Source: Streptomyces sp. TLI_053
GTDB lineage: Bacteria; Actinomycetota; Actinomycetes; Streptomycetales; Streptomycetaceae
Assembly: GCF_900105395.1 (NCBI RefSeq)
Contig: NZ_LT629775.1
Span: forward strand, 1,116,001 to 1,180,000
Direction: 5' to 3'
DNA length: 64,000 nucleotides
Below are positions 50,201 through 57,346 of the stretch, one piece after another. The notes beneath the pieces were generated by a model. It saw nothing but the letters and a program-made list of their open reading frames with translations, made no database searches and was not told the origin of the DNA. Position 1 is the first letter of the stretch. Each line of letters starts with the position of its first letter. The translations under genes and the position numbers were made by a program.

Positions 50201-51793
50201 CGTGCCGTCGGCCAGTCCCACCGCACCGGGCTTGGCGTAGCGGGCCTCGTCGGACTGCCCGTAGGCCGGTACGTAGGTGCCGTCGGGGTTGCGGCCGTAA
50301 CGGATCCGGCGGCCGCTGGAGTAGGTGACCGTCAGGAAGCCGTCCGCGGACACGTCCTGGCGCACGTCCAGCAACGAGGACCAGCCGGGGCCGAAGACAC
50401 CGGGCGTCGTACTGGCACTGTTGTAGGTCCTGGCCACGGTGACCACGGCACCGTCCACGGGCAGGGTGAAGTCGGTGTCCGTGTGGCTGAAGTTGCCCTG
50501 GTAGAGGTCGACCCCGGCCGGGTCGGCCTGGCCCGGGCCGAGGTGGGTGTCCGGGGCGGCGGTGACCACGGTGGTGAACGGCGAGAGGTTCGACCACGGC
50601 GTGTTCGGGTAGCTCGCGTCGGTGACCCGGGCCCGCCAGTAGTACGTCCGGTTCCAGGACAGTACCCCGGCCGGCGGCTGGAGCACGGCGGCCGCGGAGA
50701 AGCCGTTCATGGGAAGGGGGTTCTGTCCGGAACTCCAGCAGCCGGACAGTGAGGTGTCGGGGCAGACCTGGAACTCGGTGTAGTTGTTCTGGGTGCGGTC
50801 CGCTCCCACGTTGAAGATCAGGTTGGGGGCGAGGCTGTCGACCGTCGCGTTGTACTCCGGGCCGTACACGTACCCGGTGGGCGCGTAGTGCGGGACGTTG
50901 ATGCCCACGGCGCGCGAGGCGGGTACGCCCTGCGCGGAGTAGAAGCCGCTGCCGCCGCCGTTCAGCGTCCGCAGGTCCCAGTTGAGGACGAACGAACCGG
51001 CCGGCAGCGTCTGGAAGATCGCGTTGACGTCCACGTAGTAGCCGGGTGGCACCGTCGCGTTGATGACGGTGCCGGTGCCGTTGTCGTTGTAGATCGCGCC
51101 GTCGCTCCGGCGCAGGTGGTAGCCGAGGCTCACCGTTCCGGCCGCCCAGGCGGTGTTCCCGGTGTTGGTGACCCGCACCATCTGGCGGCCCGGGTTGTCG
51201 TAGCGCGGGTTCTCGACGAACGAGGGTGCCGGGTCGTAGGTGGCGCCGTAGGTGGCCGCCGCCCGGACCACGCCGCCGGACGCGTCGGCCGAATCCCCCT
51301 CGGCCGCTGCCCCCTCGGCACTCGGCCCGCGGTGGACGGCGTCACCGACGGTGGTGCGCGCCGACCCGGGCGCCGAAGCGGCGGTGACCGCCGTGGCGGC
51401 GGTGGCGTCCTGCGGGGCGCTCCGCGGCGACGCCGGCTCGGCCTTCTGCGGCTGTCCGACGACCCCGGCGGCGCCCGCCGTGTCGTCGGGCGAAGGCGGT
51501 CCGGGTACCTCGGGCGGTGGCGCCTGCCGTTCGGCCAGCGCGACCCGGATCCGTTCGGCCTGCTCGTGGAGCGGCCCGGACTCCGGTTCCATCTCCTGGG
51601 TCCGGCCGCTCTCCGGCCCCGCCTTCGCCTGCCCGGACACCTGCCCCGGTGGCAAGGGGTCGGTGGCCACCGGCCCCGGTAGTACGGCCGCCCGGCGTCC
51701 GCCGGCGGCGGCCGCTCCGGCGGCCTGGACCAGTCCGCAGACCAGTGCCAGGGCCACCAGAACGGCGATCGTCGATCTTCTCAGCACTCGCAT
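44255..51793 (-). CDS. RHS-repeat polymorphic toxin with ParB-like C-terminal tip
   Basis: A 2512-residue exported RHS protein. A Sec signal (STIAVLVALALVCGLVQAA) is followed by a Pro/Glu-rich region, Ig-like segments, and a DUF6531-type start (GVDLYQGNFSHTDTDF, ~425). About 1600 residues of YD/RHS repeats follow (YDxxGRL, TYDLAGREI), forming the toxin-enclosing shell. The shell ends with the RHS core signature NLYGYGAANPTSRVDPDGH near 2100. A hydrophobic stretch (LELLIVGVVVVVVVAGVYY, ~2165-2190) and a Ser/Thr linker lead to the variable tip (~2397-2512). The tip has LRVIDRGGQLVSYDNRRLKA, recalling the ParB/sulfiredoxin GxRRxxA box, and ends basic. The tip type is inferred. ATG 51793; weak ribosome-binding site. 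Confidence 0.9.
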   Translation of the reverse strand: MRVLRRSTIAVLVALALVCGLVQAAGAAAAGGRRAAVLPGPVATDPLPPGQVSGQAKAGPESGRTQEMEPESGPLHEQAERIRVALAERQAPPPEVPGPPSPDDTAGAAGVVGQPQKAEPASPRSAPQDATAATAVTAASAPGSARTTVGDAVHRGPSAEGAAAEGDSADASGGVVRAAATYGATYDPAPSFVENPRYDNPGRQMVRVTNTGNTAWAAGTVSLGYHLRRSDGAIYNDNGTGTVINATVPPGYYVDVNAIFQTLPAGSFVLNWDLRTLNGGGSGFYSAQGVPASRAVGINVPHYAPTGYVYGPEYNATVDSLAPNLIFNVGADRTQNNYTEFQVCPDTSLSGCWSSGQNPLPMNGFSAAAVLQPPAGVLSWNRTYYWRARVTDASYPNTPWSNLSPFTTVVTAAPDTHLGPGQADPAGVDLYQGNFSHTDTDFTLPVDGAVVTVARTYNSASTTPGVFGPGWSSLLDVRQDVSADGFLTVTYSSGRRIRYGRNPDGTYVPAYGQSDEARYAKPGAVGLADGTVYLFNPDGTLHSITGPGGQVSNLNYTAGRLSRIDLGVSRALYATWDGNGRLAALSTNGGTPQRLPGVQTWTYGYNGQGALTSACNPRWDVSACSTYAYGGPGQRLSTITPPNGAAETVTLGYDPVDGRVTTVALPNASGPGGDTWSYTKRDPVQSNAAFTVHVSAPTGLTTDYQFGPRGELWNRWTGTPTPQTNNTRTWTYDRAGRVESLTDENGNITEYYHDGWGNLHTVNQARDGQNLVSTSYHYFTGAGTTYDLDDPRTGRIVEIVDPNFHRTTMAYNGHGDLTAVTAPPTAAAPGGARTTYEYTCDTGGGWNPNAAPVTVNDPAGGGGRQPCGMLAATTDPDGRTTRYGYDSFGEQTRITTPAGEITDLFHDGLGHLTRKTVTQPDGSPAAETTYVYDGAGHLVTQTDPAVKNEITGVVHQRRTVNTYDANGNLKSATVSDTTPSANGGDAPRTTAYDYDTRGRQTAVRVNGTGTGTKTYDGLGNVVRSTDGNGNVYTYTYHQRTGWLLGIAMPTFADDPASPGTTRQVQLVAYTYDNAGRVATSQDAMAARVAYTYSPDNLKLTETFTDYRDTPASPARDLVLHSYTYDLAGNVLTDLAGGSRTTTHTYDADNALLSSTLDPAGLKRTTTHTYDPAGLRLTSTLSDGVRTETSVDQYDPVGRQVRRTVRNDATADLVTAYTRDARGQPLTVTDPRGMPTAGSTPDPAFTTTQRYDSLGRLAATTGPQVKAEDGTGAAPTTVAPTDARGYNTFGELTDVRDARGQVTRTVFDNRGRRVELVHPTSTEPNGNVVTPREKWAYDNNDNVVARTDLLGQTTDITYDGRNRPVKVTAPAATAGGTRGVTRYAWNDEGKLLSEIGPTGAQTLRTYDGMGRVSTLVTVERYVQGPGGAQQFTTTYRYNPFGDLLTESSNGTGVIRNYNAAGEMVNRTVIGRATTAYHYDVAGRVDRVTDELGRRTDVTYDLAGREIRRTVADDNGVTLSTTAWTNDRAGLRTGVTDPNGNTWQAAYDALGRAEKLTDPVPTDADGNTLAAPVTTFGYDAAGNRTRLTDGNGNATYTTYNAWNLPSVRTAPATTAHPAAADRTWRTSYNATGAPVATTAPGGVATASGYDLLGRLTATTGSGAEATTQGRHFGYDQAGRLTSIDAIYGTENFVYNDRGLLLAYSHPSFAGDGDAVYVNQYDALGRTTVRSGVAGTTTFGYDNAGAVTTATDSLTGTTRSYGYDQAGRMTGQTDTTATGTVATRYSFGYDGLDRPLTESAFDAAGNQTGRITYGWDANGNLTSTSGSGKLVGQSNRSYRYDAANRLISTTEQDTRTDYGWDAAGNRTSATVSTLVGGVRTDPVTTTAQYDQRNRLIRTDSPQTAASYQWQPRGTLAAVTTESLPEGDPVTVRTKSDAFDQLVDDGGTANTYDALGRMVLSNGRNVEYDGLGAEPVSDGQWLYARDLAERPTGAKSLAGQTSSLLTNVHGDVIGAADPGNGATRGTRSYGAFGEPGAGTAGLSPLGFQGGWTAPSGKVGARSRWYDPTTGGFTAQDSAPGPVSDAASANLYGYGAANPTSRVDPDGHFSIGVIGSTFSEIVAGLGDVAAAGAEIIAGAAPEVAEAIGAGLLEAGVDVAAGVACVIGCLELLIVGVVVVVVVAGVYYTMQVSADGSLDPTSTGSPETAPIAVDPITSEPVGIDAPVGDPVRAPTPEAGPPLPPHGPPTPPEVRRPVATSTTSTNSWSETSSWYDETYLYNRTDNYVRTTTTYYLDGVQTGQPSVRTDHSWVLTWQLLIDTSNPVVIETPVPGEAQKPVDGQGTARPDGTCGSGGAPTACAGEESAPRPTPDGRGGGKGRNPRGDTCTPEPDDAGDWIDPNLINFSQRTVTKSDYLALMLQGLWNWNRPGTALRVIDRGGQLVSYDNRRLKAARQMRALDPDYRVKVERVDPNAPNPEKSSGMSWDKSFKKRQGSKRNWDENGCGVPWKGLFDLPDDE

Positions 51794-51974
51794 GCCGTAG
51801 AGGATCTCGGCGTCCGACCGGCCGACGGCCGTCCGGTGGATGAACAATTGCGGTCCAGGCAACAGCCGATGACGGCTAATCGCCCCAGAACCGTACGCGA
51901 GCGTCCTTGTGCCCCGAAGGTGGTCGGGAACGGTCACAGGGGTCACGGGACCAGGAGTGGACCGCGCCGCCGGA

Positions 51975-51998
51975 CCCGCACCGGCCGAGCGGTGCGGG
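51975..51998 (-). terminator. Terminator of the carbohydrate operon
   Basis: CCCGCACCG / CGGTGCGGG, perfect 9-bp arms with a 6-nt loop, extended by a mismatch and two more pairs. The nearby CGGGTCGGGG repeat (52003-52025) leads to the stop. The rest of the 231-bp spacer should hold the RHS promoter, which I could not define. Confidence 0.65.
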
Positions 51999-52024
51999 CC
52001 CGGGTCGGGGCGGGTCGGGGCGGG

Positions 52025-54106
52025 TCAGCCGATGGTGATCTTGAGGATCTTGTCGGAGCCGTCCGGCTGGTTGCCGTTGTTGTCCGCGTTGGTGGTGGTC
52101 AGCCAGAGCTGGTCGGCGCCGGGGACCTTGGTGACGGTGCGCAGCCGGCCGTAGGTGCCGACGTAGTAGGAGGTCGCGGTGCCGACCGACTCGCTGTCGC
52201 CGTTGATCGGAATGCGGTACATCCGGGTGCCGCGCAGGGCCGCCATGTAGACGACGTTGCGCACGATGGCGATGCCGCTCGGGGAGGCGACGTTGACCGG
52301 CCAGGTGGCCTTGGGGTTGGTCATGCCGGAGGTGGAGCAGGTGCCCTCGCAGGTCGGCCAGCCGTAGTTGGCACCGGGCTTGACCAGGTTGAGCTCGTCG
52401 TACTTGGAGTCGCCGAACTCGGCCTCCCAGAGCCGTCCGTTGCGGTCGAAGGCGAGGCCCTGCGGATTGCGGTGGCCGAGGCTGTAGACGTAGTTGTTGA
52501 ACGGGTTGCCGGGGGCGGGCTTGCCCGCGGTGGTCATCCGCAGGATCTTCCCGTTGAGGGAGTTCTTGTCCTGGGCGAGGTTCGGCGTCTGCCCGTCGCC
52601 GGTGCTGGCGTAGAGGTAGCCGTCCGGGCCGAAGGCCAGCCGGCCGCCGTTGTGGTAGCGGTTCTTCTTGATGCCCTGGAGCAGGACGGTGTAGCCGGAT
52701 AGGGTGCTGCCGTTGTACGTCATGCGGGCGATCCGGTTGCCCTCGGCGGCGGTGTGCATGAAGTACACGTAGTGGTTGGTGGACCAGTTGGGGTCGACGG
52801 CCACGCCGAGCAGGCCGCCCTCGCCGTCGGTGGTGACGGTGTTGGGGACGGCGCCGATCTCCGTCTTGGTGCCGCTCTTGGCCTGCTTGAACACCTTGAA
52901 GCTGTCCCGCTCGGTGACCAGCGCGCCGGCGCCGTCCGGCATCCAGAAGACGCCCCAGGGCACGGTCCAGCCGCTGCTGAGGGTGGTCGGCGAGCCGGGG
53001 ACGCCGCCGTCGGCCGGACAGGCACCGGTGGTGAAGGAGACCGGGGCGGAGGCCGGGGAGACGCCGCCGGCGGCGTCCTTGGCGACCACGGTCAGGGTGA
53101 ACGGCGCGTCGCAGGCCAGGCCGGTGACGGTGGTGCCGGTGGCCGGCGGGTTGCCGGTGACGGTGGCCAGCACGGCGGCGCCGCTGCGGACCTCGTACGC
53201 CACCACGCCCTTGTCGTCGGTGGCGGCCCCCCAGGCGAGCTCGGCGGAGGTGGCGGTGACGCCGGAGACGGTGGGGGCGCCGGGCGCGCTCGGCGCCGGG
53301 TCGGTGCCGGCGGTGGTGGTGCAGTCCACGGCGACGCTGGCCGGGGAGGCATTGCCGGCCGCGTCCCGGGCGATCACGCTGAGGTTGTACGTGGTGGCGG
53401 GAGTGAGGCCGGTGAGCACCTTGGTGGTGGTGTCGCCGGGCGTCTCGGCGAGCTTGTTGCCGTGCTCGTAGACGTCGTACGCGGTGACGCCGACGTTGTC
53501 GGTGGCGGCCGGCCAGCCGAGGGTCAGGCCGTTGGGACCGATGGCGGTGCAGGACGGCTGGCCCGGGCGGCTCGGTGCGGTGGTGTCGGCGGTGGCGGCG
53601 ACGGTGAGCCGGTCCAGGTTGGGTCCGCCGTTGGCGGTGGTCGCGGTGGCGCGCACGGTGTTGGTCCCGGCCCGGAGCTGCGCGTTCAGCGTCCGGTCGG
53701 CCCAGGTGTTCCAGTCCGCGGTGGCCGGGAAGGAGACGCCTGCGGCGACCACGGTGCCGTTGACGGCGATGTCCATCGGCCGGTCGGTGGCGGTGCCGTT
53801 GGCGTAGCGGAAGGCCAGCGAGGCGGTGCCGGCCGAGCCGGCCGCGACGGCGAACTCGACGTAGGAGCCGGCGACGTTGGTGTAGTCGACGAAGCCGGTG
53901 CCGGTGTACCCCGTGTGGTTGGTGGCCACGGTGCCCTGGACGACGACGGCGGACTCGGCCTGGTAGTCGGTGCTCGCGGCGGGAGCGGCCGGGCCCGTTC
54001 CGGTGGCGGCGGATGCGGTGAGGGCCTGGGCCGGGGGGACGGCCAGGGTCCCGATGATCAGTGCGGCGACGGCGAGACCCACGCCGCCGGCGGTTGTCGG
54101 ACGCAT
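52025..54106 (-). CDS. Secreted CBM35-like / fibronectin-III / PQQ-type sugar dehydrogenase
   Basis: A 693-residue exported enzyme. Signal peptide, then a CBM35-like carbohydrate-binding module (~45-170: AESAVVVQGTVATNH, RYANGTATDRPMDIAVNG). Two fibronectin type III domains follow (~180-265 and ~270-360: TLGWPAATDNVGVTAYDVY; ELAWGAATDDKGVVAYEV). Last is a six-bladed GSDH/sorbosone dehydrogenase domain with WGVFWMPDGAGALVTERD, YHNGGRLAFGPDGYLYAS and LGHRNPQGLAFD. Such domains oxidise sugars with PQQ. Start ATG 54106 behind AGGAGGAG, 16 bp after the lyase-like gene, so the two are co-transcribed. Confidence 0.9.
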   Translation of the reverse strand: MRPTTAGGVGLAVAALIIGTLAVPPAQALTASAATGTGPAAPAASTDYQAESAVVVQGTVATNHTGYTGTGFVDYTNVAGSYVEFAVAAGSAGTASLAFRYANGTATDRPMDIAVNGTVVAAGVSFPATADWNTWADRTLNAQLRAGTNTVRATATTANGGPNLDRLTVAATADTTAPSRPGQPSCTAIGPNGLTLGWPAATDNVGVTAYDVYEHGNKLAETPGDTTTKVLTGLTPATTYNLSVIARDAAGNASPASVAVDCTTTAGTDPAPSAPGAPTVSGVTATSAELAWGAATDDKGVVAYEVRSGAAVLATVTGNPPATGTTVTGLACDAPFTLTVVAKDAAGGVSPASAPVSFTTGACPADGGVPGSPTTLSSGWTVPWGVFWMPDGAGALVTERDSFKVFKQAKSGTKTEIGAVPNTVTTDGEGGLLGVAVDPNWSTNHYVYFMHTAAEGNRIARMTYNGSTLSGYTVLLQGIKKNRYHNGGRLAFGPDGYLYASTGDGQTPNLAQDKNSLNGKILRMTTAGKPAPGNPFNNYVYSLGHRNPQGLAFDRNGRLWEAEFGDSKYDELNLVKPGANYGWPTCEGTCSTSGMTNPKATWPVNVASPSGIAIVRNVVYMAALRGTRMYRIPINGDSESVGTATSYYVGTYGRLRTVTKVPGADQLWLTTTNADNNGNQPDGSDKILKITIG

Positions 54107-54122
54107 GTGCTCCTCCTGGGGG

Positions 54123-55322
54123 TCAGCGGACGGTGATCCGGTCGAGGTTGGGGCCGCCGTCGGCGGTGGTCGAGGTGAACCGGACGGTGTTGGCCCCCGA
54201 CTTCAGCGACACGGGCAGGGTGCTGGTGGTCCAGGTGTCCCAGTCGGCGGTCGGGGGGAACGGCCGCGCGGCGGCGATCCTGGTGCCGTTGACGGAGATG
54301 TCCATCGGGCGGTCGGCGGTGGTGCCGTTGGCGTAGCGCAGCTCCAGCGAGGCCGTCGAGGCGGCCGCCGCCCGGACCGTCCACTCGGCGTAACTCCCAG
54401 GGGTGTTGGAGAGGTTGACGAACCCGGCGCCGCTGTGACCGGCGTGGTCGGTGTCGAGGGTGCCCTGCGGGACCCGGGCCTCGTCGGCCCGGTAGACCCC
54501 GGAGGAGCCGGACACCAGCTGGTAGCCGCGCATCGCCCTGGTCAGCAGGTAGCAGTCCTGGAGCGAGCCGGAGGTGTCGCCGAGGGAACGGTAGATGCCC
54601 CACTTGGGCCGCACCCGGTCGGCGAGGAAGGTGTCGACGCCGGTCCGCTCGACGTCGACGACGGTGGCGCCGGCGGAGCGGAGGATCCAGCGGACCGCCC
54701 CGGAGGAGCCGTCGCCGACCGTGATCCGGAAGTCCACGTCCACCCAGCGGTCGTGCAGCGGATCCAGGCTGGTCCGCCCCACCAGGACGTTGCTGATGGG
54801 GAGTTGGAGTTCGATGGTCTGCTCGTCGGCGACCCGGCGCAACGACTGGACCACGATCGGCGAGGTGCCGTTGCCGGGCTGCTTCATCTGCATGATGTGG
54901 GTGAAGGTGGTGGTGGCCTTCAGCGTGGACGGGATGTACAGGGAGTAGGTGGTGCGCCAGGTCTGGCCGGCCTTCCACTCCAGGAAGGCCCCGCCGGCCG
55001 GGCTTCGCATGCCGGTGACCTCGTGCCGCTGCCGGTCGGTGGCGGAGTCCCGGTCGACCGTGTGCATGGTCCAGCGGTAGGTGTCGTTCTCCGCCCGGAT
55101 GTGCGGGTGGCCGGCGGGGTGGGAGCCGGCGCGGTCGTCCTCGACCGTCTCGAAGGCGGCGAGCCCGTCGGCGGCGGCGGACGGCGCCCAGCGCTGCTGC
55201 CAACTGGAGACGCTCAGGGCAGCGGCCGGGGCGGCGGCTGCGGCGGCGGTTCGGGGGATTCCGGCGGCGGTGACGGCGGAGAGCGCGGCGCCGAGGACGG
55301 TGCGACGGGTGGGCCTGTTCAC
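54123..55322 (-). CDS. Secreted polysaccharide-lyase-like protein with CBM35-like module
   Basis: A 399-residue exported protein. The N-terminus (NRPTRRTVLGAALSAVTAAG) is a twin-arginine-type signal. Residues ~40-265 resemble the jelly-roll polysaccharide lyase/heparinase I-like fold (TYRWTMHTVDRDSATDRQRHE; HIMQMKQPGNGTSP; WVDVDFRITVGDGSSG), though the lyase assignment is only moderate. Residues ~275-399 form a CBM35-like domain that closely resembles that of the next gene. Start GTG 55322 behind GAGGAG. A promoter and a palindromic operator lie upstream. The pair probably binds, cuts and oxidises an external polysaccharide. Confidence 0.75.
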   Translation of the reverse strand: MNRPTRRTVLGAALSAVTAAGIPRTAAAAAAPAAALSVSSWQQRWAPSAAADGLAAFETVEDDRAGSHPAGHPHIRAENDTYRWTMHTVDRDSATDRQRHEVTGMRSPAGGAFLEWKAGQTWRTTYSLYIPSTLKATTTFTHIMQMKQPGNGTSPIVVQSLRRVADEQTIELQLPISNVLVGRTSLDPLHDRWVDVDFRITVGDGSSGAVRWILRSAGATVVDVERTGVDTFLADRVRPKWGIYRSLGDTSGSLQDCYLLTRAMRGYQLVSGSSGVYRADEARVPQGTLDTDHAGHSGAGFVNLSNTPGSYAEWTVRAAAASTASLELRYANGTTADRPMDISVNGTRIAAARPFPPTADWDTWTTSTLPVSLKSGANTVRFTSTTADGGPNLDRITVR

Positions 55323-55425
55323 ATGACTCCTCGCGGTCGGGGGAGATCGCCGGAGAGCAGCGGAGGGGGAAGGCGGCGGAGGTGGGGCTCCTGGGACGGA
55401 CGGACCCTCGGGGAGGGTGACGTAC

Positions 55426-55454
55426 AGAATCCCGGCGTGAGGATGCACGGTCAA
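55426..55454 (-). promoter_or_regulatory. Promoter of the carbohydrate operon
   Basis: Reading on the minus strand: TTGACC (55454-55449), 17-bp spacer, GATTCT (55431-55426), a good housekeeping-sigma pair, leaving a leader of roughly 100 nt before the GTG at 55322. Confidence 0.6.
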
Positions 55455-55463
55455 GAGATTTGG

Positions 55464-55480
55464 TTAGGAAACTTTCCCAA
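55464..55480. promoter_or_regulatory. Palindromic operator TTAGGAAACTTTCCCAA
   Basis: A 17-bp dyad with GGAAA-C-TTTCC at its heart and one mismatch in the outer arms, 10 bp upstream of the -35 box of the lyase operon. From memory, similar AGGAAA/TTTCCT dyads occur upstream of streptomycete carbohydrate-active enzyme genes. The divergent zinc-ribbon/PASTA gene could also be affected. Nothing else was recognised in 55323-55640. Confidence 0.6.
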
Positions 55481-55640
55481 TTATTGCCACCGGGCATCGC
55501 GCCGGGCCACCGAGAACCCTCGAACGGACGATGACGGGTGCGCGGTCGACCGGTCACGGGCCGGTCCCGGTCCGCGCGGCGGAGGTTCCCCTCGCGGCGG
55601 GCCGGGTACCTCCGGGGCGGGCCGGGACCGAGGGGGGACC

Positions 55641-57029
55641 ATGGCGCTGTACTGCGAACTGTGCGGTACTCGGACGGACGGGGCCGAACGGCTCGGCGTC
55701 TACTGCCCGGGCGAGTACTGCGGCACCGATCTGCGGGCCGGCGCGGACGCCGGGGTGCGGGCCTGGTGCGAGCCGGAGCGCCGGTTCGGCATCGCCGGTG
55801 GCACGGTGCTGGTGGACCTGCTCGTGTGCAACGCCGGGCCCCGGGCCACCGGCTTCCACCTGGAACCGGTCGAACCCGTGCGCGGGCGGCTGGACTTCGA
55901 CCGGCGGTCGGCCGAGGCGCCGCTCGCCTCCGGGGCGACCCGCCGGGTCGAGCTGCGGTACACCGTGCCCCTGGACCTGGCCGGACCGGGCCTCGACATC
56001 GCCTCCCGATTCGGCGTGCTGGGGGCCGACACGGTGGGCCAGGTGCAGGGCGCGCTGCCCTCGCGGTTCGGTGTCGCCCTCCGGGTCGCCGCGACCTCGG
56101 CTCACCAGGGCGCGGCCTGCGCGGCGTTCGCGGTGGACGTGCCCGGGCAGCTCGACGTCGACCTCGATCGCGGCAACGGACGGGGCCGTGGGGGCGGGGG
56201 GAACGGCGGCGGGCAGCCCTCACCAGGTCGCCCGCCGCAGCCGGGGCGGCCGCAGCGGCCCGGGCGGCCGGACGGCCGGACCGGAGGCGGCTGCGGACCG
56301 CTGCTGATCGCCGTACTGGTGGCGCTCGTGGCGGTACTGGTGGCGGTCGTCGTGGTCCTCGGTCTCGGCCGGAGCGGTGACACCGCCACAGCGGGGCCCG
56401 GTACGGGTGCCGGACCCGCGCTGCTCAGCCCGCCACCGATCGCCCCGACGAGCCCGGCGGGCGGGCGCCCCGGCACCGGCGGCAACGGTGGCGGTAGCGC
56501 CGGCGGCAACAGTGGCGGCGGCGGGAAGGTGAAGCCCTCCACCGGCACCTCCGCCAAGCCCTCCTCCACCTCCACCCGGCCGTCCCCTCCCCCCACCACG
56601 TCCGTCACCACCCCGCCCCGGACGGTCGCGGTCCCGGCCCTGGCCGGACTCGACCGGACCACCGCCGAGGCCGAGCTCAACGGCCTCGGCCTGCGCTCCA
56701 CCACCACCGTCGTCGCCATCGGCCGGGTGCCCGCACGCCAGGTCCTCGGCAGCGAACCGTCCGCCGGCACCGAGGTACCGGTGGGTGGCACCGTCGTCCT
56801 GCGGGTCTCCGACGGCCGGGCACCGGTTCCCGCCGTCGCCGGCCGCACCCGCGGCGACGCCGAACAGGTGCTGCGGGACCTCGATTTCACCAAGGTCACC
56901 TCCTCCGCCACCCCCGACCGCGACCACCCCGTGGGCCAGGCGCTCCGCACCGATCCGGCCGCGGGCACGGTGGTCCCGCTGGACTCCCCGATCACCCTGT
57001 GGTTCGTGGCCGCCCCGGACATCCGCTGA
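55641..57029 (+). CDS. Membrane protein with zinc ribbon and two PASTA domains
   Basis: A 462-residue protein. The first 25 residues hold a zinc-ribbon-like CxxC...CxxxxC (YCELCG; YCPGEYCG). A soluble beta-rich domain follows to about 180, then a Gly/Arg/Pro linker, one transmembrane helix (~222-243, LLIAVLVALVAVLVAVVVVLG), and an outer Gly/Ser/Thr/Pro stalk. Two PASTA domains end it (~329-393 and ~394-458), which bind muropeptides or beta-lactams in Ser/Thr kinases. No kinase domain is present, so it may sense wall state and signal through the cytoplasmic zinc/beta region. Start ATG 55641 follows GAGGGGGG. Confidence 0.85.
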   Translation: MALYCELCGTRTDGAERLGVYCPGEYCGTDLRAGADAGVRAWCEPERRFGIAGGTVLVDLLVCNAGPRATGFHLEPVEPVRGRLDFDRRSAEAPLASGATRRVELRYTVPLDLAGPGLDIASRFGVLGADTVGQVQGALPSRFGVALRVAATSAHQGAACAAFAVDVPGQLDVDLDRGNGRGRGGGGNGGGQPSPGRPPQPGRPQRPGRPDGRTGGGCGPLLIAVLVALVAVLVAVVVVLGLGRSGDTATAGPGTGAGPALLSPPPIAPTSPAGGRPGTGGNGGGSAGGNSGGGGKVKPSTGTSAKPSSTSTRPSPPPTTSVTTPPRTVAVPALAGLDRTTAEAELNGLGLRSTTTVVAIGRVPARQVLGSEPSAGTEVPVGGTVVLRVSDGRAPVPAVAGRTRGDAEQVLRDLDFTKVTSSATPDRDHPVGQALRTDPAAGTVVPLDSPITLWFVAAPDIR

Positions 57030-57065
57030 AGCGGGGCAAGCACCCCGGCCGGAAAGCCGATTGCA

Positions 57066-57245
57066 CACCACCGGCCCGGCCTGGTGGAGGAGTTGGAGGC
57101 GGCACTGGCGGGGTTCCGGGGCACGGTGGTGGTCGTCAGCCACGACCGCCGACTGCGCGAGCGGTTCTCCGGCGGGCACCTGGAGCTGGACGCCGGGCGC
57201 GTCGTCCGGCAGCCGGTCGGGACCGCGCTCGTCCCGGCCGGCTGA
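57066..57245 (+). pseudogene. Remnant of an ABC-F ATPase C-terminus
   Basis: In the same frame as the PASTA gene, just after its stop, an open stretch encodes LVEELEAALAGFRGTVVVVS, then HDRRLRERFSGGHLELDAGRV and a short tail to the stop at 57245. This is the Walker B-downstream and H-loop (SHDR) end of an ABC-F ATPase (antibiotic-resistance or translation-factor type). The Walker A, signature and Walker B motifs are absent, and no start codon with a ribosome-binding site precedes it. It is therefore a decayed fragment, perhaps left by a deletion that brought the PASTA gene here. Confidence 0.7.
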
Positions 57246-57250
57246 ACCGC

Positions 57251-57290
57251 GTGCCGAGGCCCGGTGGGTGCACCCACCGGGCCTCGGCAC
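57251..57290. terminator. 40-bp perfect palindromic terminator
   Basis: Two perfect 20-bp arms meeting at 57270/57271, serving the convergent pgm and the plus-strand genes. It is followed by CGGCACT repeats up to 57313. Confidence 0.85.
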
Positions 57291-57346
57291 GACTCGGCAC
57301 TCGGCACTCGGCACGACCCCGCGCCGGGCGGCAGACCTTCAGGCCG

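Noticed and set aside
44864-50597. Two very long open frames in other registers over the RHS gene (up to about 1580 codons)
   Set aside because: They give Arg/Pro/Gly/His-rich low-complexity sequence and follow the repeat structure of the RHS gene; high G+C removes stop codons from shadow frames.
53970-55640. Upstream extension of the zinc-ribbon/PASTA frame to 53970
   Set aside because: The extension is antisense to two secreted carbohydrate enzymes and low-complexity; ATG 55641 has a strong ribosome-binding site.
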